A stretch of 64,000 nt of DNA, taken from Comamonas odontotermitis. Its GTDB lineage: Bacteria > Pseudomonadota > Gammaproteobacteria > Burkholderiales > Burkholderiaceae_C. A program made the position numbers and the translations under genes. The notes beneath the pieces are model-generated. The model did not search any database. It saw only the letters and a program-made list of their open reading frames with translations, and had not been told where the DNA came from. Of the stretch, positions 55,262-64,000 are shown piece after piece; positions within the stretch are counted from its first letter, which is position 1; every line of letters starts with the position of its first letter. The stretch is from assembly GCF_020080045.1 (NCBI RefSeq), contig NZ_CP083451.1:2777001-2841000 (forward strand). Reading direction: 5' to 3'.

Positions 55262-57274
55262 ATGTCCCTCCTGCCCCACCAGCTCGAACTGCTTTCCCCG
55301 GCCCGCGACGCCGATATCGGTATTGAAGCCGTCAACCATGGCGCCGATGCCGTCTACATCGGCGGCCCCGCCTTTGGCGCGCGCGCAACTGCCGGCAACG
55401 ATATCCGTGAGCTGGAACGGCTGATCACCCACGCCCATCGCTTTGGCAGCCGCATCTTCATCACGCTCAACACCATTTTGCGCGACGACGAACTGGAAGC
55501 AGCCCGTCAGATGGCCTGGCAGATCTACAACGCTGGAGCCGACGCGCTCATCATCCAGGACATGGGACTGCTGGAGCTCGATTTGCCGCCTATTCAGCTA
55601 CATGCGTCCACGCAGTCGGACATCCGCACCCCAGAGAAAGCCCGATTTCTGCAGGACGCAGGCCTGTCGCAGATCGTGGTGGCGCGCGAGCTGGATCTGC
55701 GACAGATTGCCGCCGTGCGTGCGGCCACTGATCCGGCACGCACCACCATTGAATTCTTTGTGCACGGCGCGCTGTGCGTGGCCTATTCGGGCCAGTGCTT
55801 CATCAGCCACGCCCATACGGGCCGCAGCGCCAACCGTGGCGACTGCAACCAGGCTTGCCGCCTGCCCTACGAAGTGCTGGACGGCAGCGGCCGCATCATC
55901 GCCCACGAGAAACACGTACTGTCGATGAAGGACAACAACCAGAGCGACAACCTGCGCGCACTCATTGATGCAGGCGTGCGCAGCTTCAAGATCGAGGGCC
56001 GCTACAAGGACATGGGCTATGTGAAAAACATCACCGCCCACTACCGCAAGCTGCTCGACGAAATCATCGAAGAGCGCGAGTTCTCCGACGCACCGCTCGC
56101 GCGCTCGTCCTCGGGGCGCACCACCTTCAGTTTCGAGCCCGACCCGGACCAGAACTTCAACCGCGAGTTCACCGATTACTTCGTCAACGGCCGCAAGGAT
56201 GACATTGGCGCTTTCGACACGCCCAAGACGCCGGGCCGTGCCATTGGCTGGGTGACGCAAGTGGGCCAGGCGGGTGACAAATGGTTTGAGCTGGAAGTGA
56301 GCGACAAGACCGCCGTGCTTCACAACGGCGACGGCCTGTGCTACTACGACCTGCAAAAGGAACTGGTGGGCGTGCACATCAACCGCGCCGAATGCGTCAA
56401 CGCCAAGAAAGGCATCTGGCGCGTGTTTCCCAAGAATGAGATCGCCGAATTCAAGGACCTGCGCAAGGGCCTGGAGATCAACCGCAACCGCGACATGGAC
56501 TGGATACGCACGCTGGACAAAAAATCCAGCGACCGCCGCATCGGCCTGTGGGCAGAGCTGCGTGAAACTGCCGACGGCTTTGCCCTGCAGCTGACCGATG
56601 AGGACGGTTTCACCGGCAGTGCCACCATCGCCCAAGTCCATCAGACAGCTACCGATACCGTCAAGGCCGAAATCTCGCTGCGCGAGCAACTGGGCCGCTT
56701 TGGCGCCACGGTCTTTGCCGTGCACGACATCAGCCTGCAGCTTTCGCAGCCCTGGTTCGTGCCAGCCTCGGCGCTCAACCAGCTGCGCCGCGATGCCGTG
56801 GCCGCACTGGAAGAAGCCCGCGCCAAGGGCTTCGTGCGCCTGCCGCGTGCCGAGCCTGTGGAGCCGCCTGCTCCTTTCCCTGAAGACACCCTCACCTACC
56901 TGGCCAATGTGTTCAACCACAAGGCACACGACTTCTATGTGAAGCATGGTGTGAAGGTGATCGACGCCGCCTACGAGAGCAAGGAAGAGGAAGGCGAAGT
57001 CTCACTGATGATCACCAAGCACTGCGTGCGCTTCTCGATGAGCCTGTGCCCCAAGCAGGCCAAGGGCGTGATCGGCGTCAAGGGAACCATCAAGGCCGAG
57101 CCGCTGCAGCTCATCAACGGCAAGGAAAAGCTCACGCTGCGTTTTGACTGCAAGCCCTGCGAGATGCATGTGGTGGGCAAGATGAAGAAATCGGTGATGA
57201 ACCAGCACTTCAAGGAGATGCAGGAGTTTCCGATGCAGTTCTACCGCACACGGCCCGCAGTAGTACAGAGCTGA
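55262..57274 (+). CDS. U32-family protein (RlhA-like, rRNA hydroxylation)
   Basis: The 670-residue protein has the U32 signature EFFVHGALCVAYSGQCFIS and SANRGDCNQACRLPYEV, whose Cys residues bind an iron-sulphur cluster, and the long C-terminal domain of RlhA (YdcP). RlhA adds a hydroxyl to C2501 of 23S rRNA with prephenate as donor in E. coli. The shorter TrhP (tRNA ho5U) paralogue would be about 450 residues, so length favours RlhA. The start at 55262 is an ATG. Confidence 0.88.
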   Translation: MSLLPHQLELLSPARDADIGIEAVNHGADAVYIGGPAFGARATAGNDIRELERLITHAHRFGSRIFITLNTILRDDELEAARQMAWQIYNAGADALIIQDMGLLELDLPPIQLHASTQSDIRTPEKARFLQDAGLSQIVVARELDLRQIAAVRAATDPARTTIEFFVHGALCVAYSGQCFISHAHTGRSANRGDCNQACRLPYEVLDGSGRIIAHEKHVLSMKDNNQSDNLRALIDAGVRSFKIEGRYKDMGYVKNITAHYRKLLDEIIEEREFSDAPLARSSSGRTTFSFEPDPDQNFNREFTDYFVNGRKDDIGAFDTPKTPGRAIGWVTQVGQAGDKWFELEVSDKTAVLHNGDGLCYYDLQKELVGVHINRAECVNAKKGIWRVFPKNEIAEFKDLRKGLEINRNRDMDWIRTLDKKSSDRRIGLWAELRETADGFALQLTDEDGFTGSATIAQVHQTATDTVKAEISLREQLGRFGATVFAVHDISLQLSQPWFVPASALNQLRRDAVAALEEARAKGFVRLPRAEPVEPPAPFPEDTLTYLANVFNHKAHDFYVKHGVKVIDAAYESKEEEGEVSLMITKHCVRFSMSLCPKQAKGVIGVKGTIKAEPLQLINGKEKLTLRFDCKPCEMHVVGKMKKSVMNQHFKEMQEFPMQFYRTRPAVVQS

Positions 57275-57298
57275 AGCCCCTGCCCCATCCATAAAAAG

Positions 57299-57326
57299 AA
57301 AGAGCTGCCTTCAAGCAGCTCTTTTT
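57299..57326 (+). terminator. Rho-independent terminator of the U32 gene
   Basis: The 10-base stem AAAGAGCTGC with GCAGCTCTTT and a 6-base loop is followed by TTC. It lies 25 bases past the stop. Confidence 0.85.
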
Positions 57327-57436
57327 CTACCAAGGCGGAGACCGTCAGGTCAATCCACGGCTCCAGTCTTCAATAGACCATTCCCTGATAAAACCGGATC
57401 GCCGGATCGCCGGATCGCAAGATCCCGGATCGACGC

Positions 57437-58786
57437 TCAATCAGCACTGGAGGGTTCCCTCGACTCCAGCGCACGGTTGATGCCCAGGGCTACCAGCGTG
57501 CAGACGGCACCAGACAGCAGATACAGGCTCACTGCGATCAAACCGAACTTGGCAGAGAGCCCCAGTGCCACTACAGGCGCGAAAGCAGCCCCTACCAGCC
57601 AGGCCATATCGGTCGACAGGGCAGCCCCCGTGTAGCGGTACTGAGGCGAGAAGTTGGCAGTCACGGTACCGGAGGACTGACCATAGGACAGGCCCAGCAG
57701 CACGAAGCCGACAATGATGAAGATGTCATGGCCGATGACGCCACTCGACAACAGCATTGGCGTTGCCAGGCTGAACAGACCGATCAGCACGGCCATGGCA
57801 CCCAGGGTATTGCGGCGGCCAAAACGGTCGGCCAGCTTGCCCGATGCCACGATGGCGAACGCTGCACATACAGCACCCACCATCTGCACCAGCAGCACCT
57901 CGGTGATCGACTGGTCGGAGTACAGCAAAATCCACGACAGCGGGAATACCGTCACCAGATGGAACAGCGCAAAGCTGGCCAGGGCGGCAAAGGCGCCGAT
58001 GGCAACGTGGCCCCCTTCTTCATCGATCAGGCGGGTGACGCTCACGGGCTCCAGCTCGCGTTCCTGCATGGCCTGGGTGTAGGTGCGACCCAGCACGAGC
58101 TGCAGACGGGCAAACAGCGCCACCACGTTCAGTGCAAACGCCACAAAGAAGGGATAGCGCCAGCCCCAGCTGAGGAACTCGCTCTCGCTCAGGGTGCCGT
58201 ACAGGTAGGCAAAGAGGCCTGCCGCAATCACAAAGCCCAACGGAGCGCCCAACTGGCCGATCATCGCGTACCAGCCGCGCTTGTCGGTTGGTGCGGTCAT
58301 GGCCAGCAGCGATGGGAGGCCATCCCATGAACCACCCAGTGCCAGGCCCTGGGCGAAGCGGAACAGGGCCAGCAGCACGATGGCCGTTCGACCTATCGAT
58401 TCATACCCGGGTAAAAATGCGATACCAACCGTTGCAACGCCCAACAGAAACAGGGCGATGGTCATCTTGGCAGCACGCCCCCAGCGACGCTGGATGGCCA
58501 TCGAGATGGCAGTTCCCACGGGACGGGCGAGGAAAGCTATAGAAAATATAGCAAACGACAGCAGCGTGCCATTCAACCTGGAAAAGTGAGGAAAGAAGAC
58601 TGTCGGAAAGACCAATACCGACGCTATGCCAAATACGAAAAAGTCGAAATACTCCGACGAACGGCCGATAATAACGCCGACCGCAATTTCGCCAGGTGTG
58701 ACGTCATCATGCACAGCGGACCGTGTATGTTGATCAGCGCTGTGATTGCTGCCGACAGGAGATGCTGCGTAACCGAGACTACTCAT
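57437..58786 (-). CDS. MFS transporter (metabolite:H+ symporter type)
   Basis: The 449-residue protein has 12 predicted transmembrane helices and the MHS-like opening GVIIGRSSEYFDFFVFG with LARPVGTAI in the first half and GKLADRFGRRNT between helices 8 and 9. Substrate unknown; relatives carry organic acids or aromatic compounds. It is divergent from the cyo operon, with a palindrome between them. Confidence 0.9.
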   Translation of the reverse strand: MSSLGYAASPVGSNHSADQHTRSAVHDDVTPGEIAVGVIIGRSSEYFDFFVFGIASVLVFPTVFFPHFSRLNGTLLSFAIFSIAFLARPVGTAISMAIQRRWGRAAKMTIALFLLGVATVGIAFLPGYESIGRTAIVLLALFRFAQGLALGGSWDGLPSLLAMTAPTDKRGWYAMIGQLGAPLGFVIAAGLFAYLYGTLSESEFLSWGWRYPFFVAFALNVVALFARLQLVLGRTYTQAMQERELEPVSVTRLIDEEGGHVAIGAFAALASFALFHLVTVFPLSWILLYSDQSITEVLLVQMVGAVCAAFAIVASGKLADRFGRRNTLGAMAVLIGLFSLATPMLLSSGVIGHDIFIIVGFVLLGLSYGQSSGTVTANFSPQYRYTGAALSTDMAWLVGAAFAPVVALGLSAKFGLIAVSLYLLSGAVCTLVALGINRALESREPSSAD

Positions 58787-58808
58787 ACAAAAGCTCCTTC
58801 CTCAAGCT

Positions 58809-58824
58809 GTAACAGGCCTGTTAC
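58809..58824. promoter_or_regulatory. Perfect 16-base palindrome between MFS and cyo genes
   Basis: GTAACAGGCCTGTTAC is its own reverse complement and sits 23 bases in front of the MFS start and about 150 bases in front of cyoA. This position suits an operator for a dimeric regulator. The regulator is not identified. Confidence 0.5.
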
Positions 58825-58972
58825 GACCGTACCCATTCAGGAGCCTAGCAGGGTACTTTTTGAGAGGACGTAGGACAAAATGTCCAATCGACAGGCCTGC
58901 CTCTAGCATTTACATTTGGCGGGATTTTGCAATCCATGTTTCTACCTAAGCGCGCTTGCCGTGCCTTTTCGC

Positions 58973-60028
58973 ATGCCTGATCTCAAAAAACTTCGCGGGC
59001 CCTCGCGGCTCGTCGCGGCGTTACTAGCCGCCGCCAGCCTTGCGGGCTGCAATACCGTTGTGCTCAACCCCGCCGGGGATGTTGCTGCCCAGTCCGGCAA
59101 TCTGGTGATCATCGCCACCTTGCTGATGCTGATCATCATCGTTCCGGTCATGGTGCTGATCCTGCTGTTTGCCTTCAAGTACCGCGAATCGAACGAGCCC
59201 GCTGATTACGACCCCGAATGGCACCACTCCACGACCCTGGAGCTGGTGATCTGGTCGGTGCCGCTCTTGATCATCATCGCGCTGGGCTCCATCACCTGGA
59301 TCTACACCCACAAGCTCGACCCCTATCGTCCGCTGGACCGCGTGGACGCCAACCGCCCCGTTCCGGCCGATGTCAAGCCGCTGGAGGTGGAAGTGGTCGC
59401 CATGGACTGGAAGTGGCTGTTCATCTACCCCGAGCAAGGCATCGCCACCATCAACGAACTGGCGGCTCCCGTGGACCGTCCGATCCGCTTCAAGCTGACC
59501 GCCACCACCACGATGAATGCGTTCTATGTTCCTGATCTGGCCGGCATGATCTACGCCATGCCTTCGATGCAGACGCAGCTCAACGCCGTGATCAACAAGC
59601 CTGGCGTGTACAAGGGTATGAGCTCGCACTACAGCGGCGCAGGCTTTGCCGGCATGACCTTCAAGTTCCACGGCCTCGCCGACGGCGACTTCAACGCCTG
59701 GGTGCAGAAGGCCAAGACCGAAGGCGCCACCCTCGACCGCGCTGAGTACGTGAAGCTGGAAAAGCCCAGCGAGCGCGATCCCGTCCGCCTGTTCGGCAAT
59801 GTGGACAGCACCCTCTACCACGCCATCGTCAACCGCTGCGTGGAAGCGGGCAAGATGTGCATGGACGACATGATGGCCAAGGACGCCATGGCCAATATCA
59901 ATGCCCGCACCAAGGCAGGCAAGAGCGTTTCGCTGCTGCCGCAGGATGACGTGTGCACGGCCGCCAATGCCACGCAAGTGGTGGCAGCCCTGCGTGTGGA
60001 CGAGATCGCCCCCACCGTGGCGCAATAA
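58973..60028 (+). CDS. cyoA: Cytochrome bo quinol oxidase subunit II
   Basis: The ATG at 58973 starts a 351-residue lipoprotein (lipobox LAGC near residue 26, as in E. coli CyoA), with two transmembrane helices and a cupredoxin domain. The Cu-A ligands of cytochrome c oxidases are absent, as expected of a quinol oxidase. LDPYRPLDR and [17 protein letters not shown] are typical. First gene of cyoABCD, ubiquinol-oxidising terminal oxidase. Confidence 0.96.
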   Translation: MPDLKKLRGPSRLVAALLAAASLAGCNTVVLNPAGDVAAQSGNLVIIATLLMLIIIVPVMVLILLFAFKYRESNEPADYDPEWHHSTTLELVIWSVPLLIIIALGSITWIYTHKLDPYRPLDRVDANRPVPADVKPLEVEVVAMDWKWLFIYPEQGIATINELAAPVDRPIRFKLTATTTMNAFYVPDLAGMIYAMPSMQTQLNAVINKPGVYKGMSSHYSGAGFAGMTFKFHGLADGDFNAWVQKAKTEGATLDRAEYVKLEKPSERDPVRLFGNVDSTLYHAIVNRCVEAGKMCMDDMMAKDAMANINARTKAGKSVSLLPQDDVCTAANATQVVAALRVDEIAPTVAQ

Positions 60029-60057
60029 CCCATCGCGAATTTTCAAAGAGACTCAAT

Positions 60058-62061
60058 ATGTCCGTAGCTACTAACGCAAGCCATGACCCGCTTCTCGGGC
60101 GGCTGACATGGAATGACATACCGATGGTGCATGAGCCCATCGTGTTGTGGACCTTTATCGCCGTGGTCCTGGGCGGCCTCGTCGTCGTTGCCGGTATCAC
60201 CAAGTTCAAGCTCTGGGGCCCGCTGTGGAAGAACTGGATCTGCTCCATCGACCACAAGAACATCGGCATCATGTACATGATCCTGGGCCTCGTCATGTTC
60301 CTGCGCGGCTTTGCCGACGCCGTGATGATGCGCGGCCAGCAGGCCCTGGCTGCCGGCGATGCCATGGGCTACCTGCCCCCGCACCACTACGACCAGATCT
60401 TCACCGCCCACGGCGTGATCATGATCTTCTTCGTGGCCATGCCTTTCGTGACGGGCCTGATGAACTATCTGGTGCCGCTGCAGATTGGTGCGCGCGACGT
60501 GGCCTTCCCGTTCCTGAACAACTTCAGCTTCTGGATGACCACCTCTGGCGCTGTGCTGGTGATGGCTTCGCTGTTCGTGGGTGAGTTCTCCACGCTGGGC
60601 TGGCTGGCACTGTCGGGCCTGGGTGAATACCACCCTGGCGTGGGTCTGGACTACTACATCTGGGCACTGCAGATTGCCGGTGTGGGCACCACGCTCTCGG
60701 GTATCAACTTGATCGTGACCATCATCAAGATGCGCGCCCCTGGCATGAACCTGATGAAGATGCCCATCTTCACCTGGACCTCGCTGTGCACCAACGCCCT
60801 GATCGTGGCTTCGTTCCCGATCCTGACCGCCGTGCTGGTGCTGATGACCCTGGACCGCTATGTCGGCACCAACTTCTTCACCAACGAGCTGGGCGGCAAC
60901 CCCATGCTGTACGTGAACCTGATCTGGATCTGGGGCCACCCAGAGGTCTACATCCTGATCCTGCCCGCTTTTGGCGTGTTCTCCGAAATCGTCGCCACCT
61001 TCTCGCGCAAGCGCCTGTTCGGTTACACCTCGATGGTGTACGCCACCGTGTGTATCACCATCCTGTCCTGGCTGGTGTGGCTGCACCACTTCTTCACCAT
61101 GGGCTCCGGCGCCAGCGTGAACTCGTTCTTCGGCATCACCACGATGATCATCTCGATCCCGACCGGCGCCAAGATCTTCAACTGGCTGTTCACCATGTAC
61201 CGCGGCCGCATCCGCTTCACCGTTCCCATGCTGTGGACCGTGGGCTTCATGCTGACCTTCACCATCGGCGGCATGACCGGTGTTCTGCTGGCCGTTCCTC
61301 CTGCTGACTTCGTGCTGCACAACTCGCTGTTCCTGATCGCCCACTTCCACAACGTGATCATTGGCGGCGTGGTGTTTGCCGTGTTCGCCGGCATCAACTA
61401 CTGGTATCCCAAGGCGTTCGGCTATCGCCTCGACGAGTTCTGGGGCAAGGCATCGTTCTGGTTCTGGTTCGTTGGCTTCTGGGTTGCCTTCACGCCGCTG
61501 TATGTGCTGGGCCTGATGGGTGTGACCCGCCGCGTCAACCACTACGAAGACACTTCGCTGCAGATCTGGTTCATCATCGCTGCTTTCGGCGCCGTGCTGA
61601 TTGCACTGGGCATCGCCTGCTTCTTCATCCAGTTGTTCGTGAGCTACCTCAAGCGTGACCAGCTGCGTGATGTGACCGGTGACTGCTGGAACGGCCGTAC
61701 CCTGGAATGGGCCACTTCCTCGCCTCCTCCCCAGTACAACTTCGCCTTCACGCCAGCCGTGCATGACAGCGATGCCTGGTGGGATATGAAGAAGCACGGT
61801 TTCAAGCGCAAGCTCGACGGCTTCGTGGAAATCCACATGCCCAAGAACACCGGCGCCGGCTTCGTGATCTCGATGATCGCCCTGGTCTTTGGCTTTGCCA
61901 TGATCTGGCACATGTGGTGGCTGGCTGGCCTGAGCTTTGCCGGTATCGTGCTGGCCTCGATCATCCACACCTTCAACTACAAGCGTGACTACTACATCCC
62001 TGCAGCGCAGGTGGAAGTCACCGAAGAAGCCCGTACCCAACTGTTGGCCCGCCATGTCTAA
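60058..62061 (+). CDS. cyoB: Cytochrome bo quinol oxidase subunit I
   Basis: The 667-residue, about 15-helix catalytic subunit carries [11 protein letters not shown] (low-spin heme His), [12 protein letters not shown] (Cu-B His and cross-linked Tyr), LHHFFTMG (Cu-B His pair) and [10 protein letters not shown] (high-spin and low-spin heme His). It reduces oxygen to water and pumps protons. Start 29 bases after cyoA, with an AAAGAGAC ribosome site. Confidence 0.98.
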   Translation: MSVATNASHDPLLGRLTWNDIPMVHEPIVLWTFIAVVLGGLVVVAGITKFKLWGPLWKNWICSIDHKNIGIMYMILGLVMFLRGFADAVMMRGQQALAAGDAMGYLPPHHYDQIFTAHGVIMIFFVAMPFVTGLMNYLVPLQIGARDVAFPFLNNFSFWMTTSGAVLVMASLFVGEFSTLGWLALSGLGEYHPGVGLDYYIWALQIAGVGTTLSGINLIVTIIKMRAPGMNLMKMPIFTWTSLCTNALIVASFPILTAVLVLMTLDRYVGTNFFTNELGGNPMLYVNLIWIWGHPEVYILILPAFGVFSEIVATFSRKRLFGYTSMVYATVCITILSWLVWLHHFFTMGSGASVNSFFGITTMIISIPTGAKIFNWLFTMYRGRIRFTVPMLWTVGFMLTFTIGGMTGVLLAVPPADFVLHNSLFLIAHFHNVIIGGVVFAVFAGINYWYPKAFGYRLDEFWGKASFWFWFVGFWVAFTPLYVLGLMGVTRRVNHYEDTSLQIWFIIAAFGAVLIALGIACFFIQLFVSYLKRDQLRDVTGDCWNGRTLEWATSSPPPQYNFAFTPAVHDSDAWWDMKKHGFKRKLDGFVEIHMPKNTGAGFVISMIALVFGFAMIWHMWWLAGLSFAGIVLASIIHTFNYKRDYYIPAAQVEVTEEARTQLLARHV

Positions 62062-62677
62062 TCACAATACCCTCGCCGGTGCGACCGGTACCCGCGACTA
62101 CTTCCTCAAGGAAGAACCGCACGTCGAAAACGGCACTGCTCTGGGCTTCTGGCTCTACCTGATGAGCGACTGCCTCATCTTTGCAGCCCTGTTTGCCACC
62201 TATGGCGCCCTGGGCCGCAACTATGCTGGCGGCCCTGGCGGCGCCGAGCTGTTTGACCTGACCCTGGTGGCGATCAACACGGCCTTGCTGCTGCTGTCGT
62301 CCATTACCTTCGGCTTCGCCATGCTGGCCAAGCAAAAGGGCTCGGTCAAGGGCACGATCACCTGGCTGATCATCACCGCCCTCTTCGGTGCAGGCTTCCT
62401 GGGTGTGGAACTCTATGAGTTCCACCACCTGATCCATGTGGGCGCCGGCCCGCGAAGCAGCGCTGCCATGTCGGCCTTCTTTGCACTAGTGGGCACCCAC
62501 GGTCTGCACGTGACTTTCGGCCTGGTGTGGCTGGTGGTTTTGTTGCTGCAGATCGGCAAGCATGGTCTGACCCATGAAAACAACCGCCGCCTGATGTGCC
62601 TGTCGATGTTCTGGCACTTTCTGGACGTGGTCTGGATCGGCGTCTTCTCCTTCGTATATTTGATGGGAGTGCTGTAA
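62054..62677 (+). CDS. cyoC: Cytochrome bo quinol oxidase subunit III
   Basis: The 207-residue subunit has five transmembrane helices ([38 protein letters not shown]). Its ATG overlaps the cyoB stop by 8 bases, showing translational coupling. It stabilises the catalytic subunit. Confidence 0.97.
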   Translation: MSNHNTLAGATGTRDYFLKEEPHVENGTALGFWLYLMSDCLIFAALFATYGALGRNYAGGPGGAELFDLTLVAINTALLLLSSITFGFAMLAKQKGSVKGTITWLIITALFGAGFLGVELYEFHHLIHVGAGPRSSAAMSAFFALVGTHGLHVTFGLVWLVVLLLQIGKHGLTHENNRRLMCLSMFWHFLDVVWIGVFSFVYLMGVL

Positions 62678-63097
62678 ATGAGCGCACAACACAATCACGC
62701 AGCACACGGCCACGATGACCACGGTCATGACGATGGCCCGCACAGCACCTTCTCGGGCTACATGATCGGTTTCTTCCTCTCGATCATCCTGACGGCAATC
62801 CCCTTTGCCGTGGTGATGGGCGACGTGTTCGAGAACCGCACCACCACTGTGGTGGTGATTGCCTTCTTCGCTGTGGTGCAAATCATCGTTCACATGGTCT
62901 ATTTCCTGCACATGAACGGCAAGATCGAAGGCGGCTGGACCTTGATGTCCACCATCTTCACCATCGTGTTCGTGGCAGTGACGCTGGCTGGTACCTTGTG
63001 GGTCATGTACCACATGAATGCCAACATGATGCCTGGCCACAAGCACACTGCGCCTGCAGCTGCTACGCAACCTGCACAGGACCACGCCAACCACTGA
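62678..63097 (+). CDS. cyoD: Cytochrome bo quinol oxidase subunit IV
   Basis: This 139-residue protein with three transmembrane helices begins directly at the cyoC stop. The N-terminus is His/Asp-rich (NHAAHGHDDHGHDDGPH), more so than in E. coli CyoD, and could bind a metal. VVQIIVHMVYFLHMNGKIEGG is the family core. It aids Cu-B binding during assembly in E. coli. Confidence 0.95.
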   Translation: MSAQHNHAAHGHDDHGHDDGPHSTFSGYMIGFFLSIILTAIPFAVVMGDVFENRTTTVVVIAFFAVVQIIVHMVYFLHMNGKIEGGWTLMSTIFTIVFVAVTLAGTLWVMYHMNANMMPGHKHTAPAAATQPAQDHANH

Positions 63098-63103
63098 GCT
63101 GTT

Positions 63104-63943
63104 TTGACCAACGAAACGCAACGGAACGCGGATGTAAAGCCCCCGCGTTCCGCCCTCTTCCAGGCGATGCTTGCATGTGTAGGCATCGCCTTGTTTTTAG
63201 GCTTTTGCGCATTGGGCACCTGGCAGGTATACCGCCTGCAATGGAAGCTCGATCTGATCGACCGGGTGGAACGCCGCGTCCATAGCGCGCCCCAGGCCCC
63301 CCCTGCTCCATCCACCTGGCCCCGGCTGGATGCCAAGGCGCAGGAATACCAGCCCACTACCCTGCATGGCCAATGGCTGCCAGCCCAGACCGTGCTGACG
63401 CAGGCCACCACCGCACTGGGTGCAGGTTTTTGGGTGATGACACCGCTGCAGCAGCCTGACGGCACTCAGGTGCTCGTCAACCGCGGTTTCGTGCCTGACG
63501 GCCTGCGCAGCAACTGGAGCGATGCGGCGCAGCTGGCAGCGGCAACACCGACTGGCAACGTCACCGTCACCGGTCTTCTGCGCGCCACCGAGCCCAAAGG
63601 GGGCTTTCTGCGCAGCAATGATCCGGCAGGCAACCGCTGGTACTCACGCGACGTGCAGGCGATTGCACAGGCGCGCGGACTGGCGCAGGCTGCTCCGTTC
63701 TTTGTCGATGCAGGCCTGCCGGACGACGGCCCCACCGTGGTGGGCGAAACCAAACGCAGCAGCAGCGCAGATCTGCAAAGCCAGCAATGGCCGCAGACCG
63801 GGCTCACGCAGATCCGCTTTACCAACAACCACCTTGTCTATGCCCTGACCTGGTATGGCCTGGCCCTGATGGTGGCGGGTGCCGCGTGGCTGGTGGTGCG
63901 CCACCAGCGGCGTGCTGACAGCGGTCATGGAGGCGTGGATTAA
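63104..63943 (+). CDS. SURF1-family oxidase assembly protein
   Basis: A TTG start at 63104, 7 bases after cyoD, gives 279 residues with a transmembrane segment near each end (LACVGIALFLGFCALGTWQVYRL and TWYGLALMVAGAAWLVV). GTWQVYRLQWK and the VNRGFVP segment are SURF1 signatures. SURF1 proteins help insert heme into oxidase subunit I, so it fits the cyo operon. The 57 bases after it hold no recognisable start. Confidence 0.9.
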   Translation: MTNETQRNADVKPPRSALFQAMLACVGIALFLGFCALGTWQVYRLQWKLDLIDRVERRVHSAPQAPPAPSTWPRLDAKAQEYQPTTLHGQWLPAQTVLTQATTALGAGFWVMTPLQQPDGTQVLVNRGFVPDGLRSNWSDAAQLAAATPTGNVTVTGLLRATEPKGGFLRSNDPAGNRWYSRDVQAIAQARGLAQAAPFFVDAGLPDDGPTVVGETKRSSSADLQSQQWPQTGLTQIRFTNNHLVYALTWYGLALMVAGAAWLVVRHQRRADSGHGGVD

Positions 63944-64000
63944 AAATTCATAGCATGCCACGCTACAGCTTGCTGCATTTCGGGCATAAATGCATTGAAA

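Noticed and set aside
57397..57433. Short run of GATCGCCG-like units
   Set aside because: Four or five imperfect 7-8-base units near a gene end look like simple sequence. Too short for CRISPR or iterons.
60043..62055. Long open frame (670 codons) on the strand opposite cyoB
   Set aside because: The opposite strand encodes a textbook cyoB with all heme and copper ligands. The reverse frame is a by-product of GC-rich codon use and has a His/Asp/Gln-rich, non-protein-like composition.

Overview
The window reads as a chromosomal segment of a betaproteobacterium of the Comamonadaceae type (Comamonas, Delftia or Acidovorax-like). The basis is the core gene content and order: lysC next to a tRNA-Ser gene, tilS, accA, cysS, paired cyclophilins, lpxH, cyoABCD plus SURF1. 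The window falls into two very different halves. The genus is an inference; no 16S rRNA gene is present.

Positions 1 to about 36.8 kb are accessory DNA ending at the 3' end of a tRNA-Ser(GCU) gene, a usual island attachment site. It holds insertion sequences and fragments of them (IS3, IS5, IS110 and IS481 families), a tyrosine-recombinase fragment, plasmid/ICE-type genes (a frameshifted DUF932 gene and a zinc-ribbon/glycine-zipper protein), an H-NS-like protein, an FHA protein, a response regulator with an AraC output domain, and an orphan spanin (Rz/Rz1) lysis cassette. The most striking feature is seven large secreted proteins that all end in an IPTL-CTERM-like tail (VPTLG or VPALG motif, hydrophobic helix, Arg/Lys cluster). 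They carry DUF11, DUF5979, DUF6923-like propeller or delta-60 repeats, and no exosortase gene is visible here.

The best candidate for an undescribed system is the leftward gene block 12298 to 4974: an IPTL-CTERM surface protein, then a SapC-family protein, a GNAT-fold acyltransferase, a fatty acyl-AMP ligase, an acyl carrier protein and a cytochrome P450. The genes are packed with short gaps or overlaps (an ATGA overlap between SapC and GNAT). The set looks like a dedicated route that activates a fatty acid, loads it on a carrier, oxidises it and transfers it, coupled to a surface protein. That function is inference from gene families and order.

An IS110-type transposase remnant followed by a roughly 270-base non-coding module occurs twice in opposite orientation (about 17.35-18.13 kb and 24.89-25.37 kb), with a third partial module near 4.83-4.93 kb. 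An IS5-family element and a stray copy of its end have inserted in or next to both IS110 copies. The pair brackets two of the IPTL-CTERM genes, the spanin cassette and the FHA gene.

From 36.8 kb to the end the DNA is GC-rich core genome: tRNA-Ser, lysC, tilS, accA, a 3-methyladenine glycosylase, cysS, a TPR protein, two cyclophilins, lpxH, an MtfA-like peptidase, an esterase, an FMN reductase, an ArnT-like glycosyltransferase, a PAP2 phosphatase, the divergent ybbA/tesA pair, metC, a TadA-alpha/beta hydrolase fusion, a U32-family rlhA-like gene, an MFS transporter, and the cytochrome bo quinol oxidase operon cyoABCD with a SURF1 gene at the right edge.
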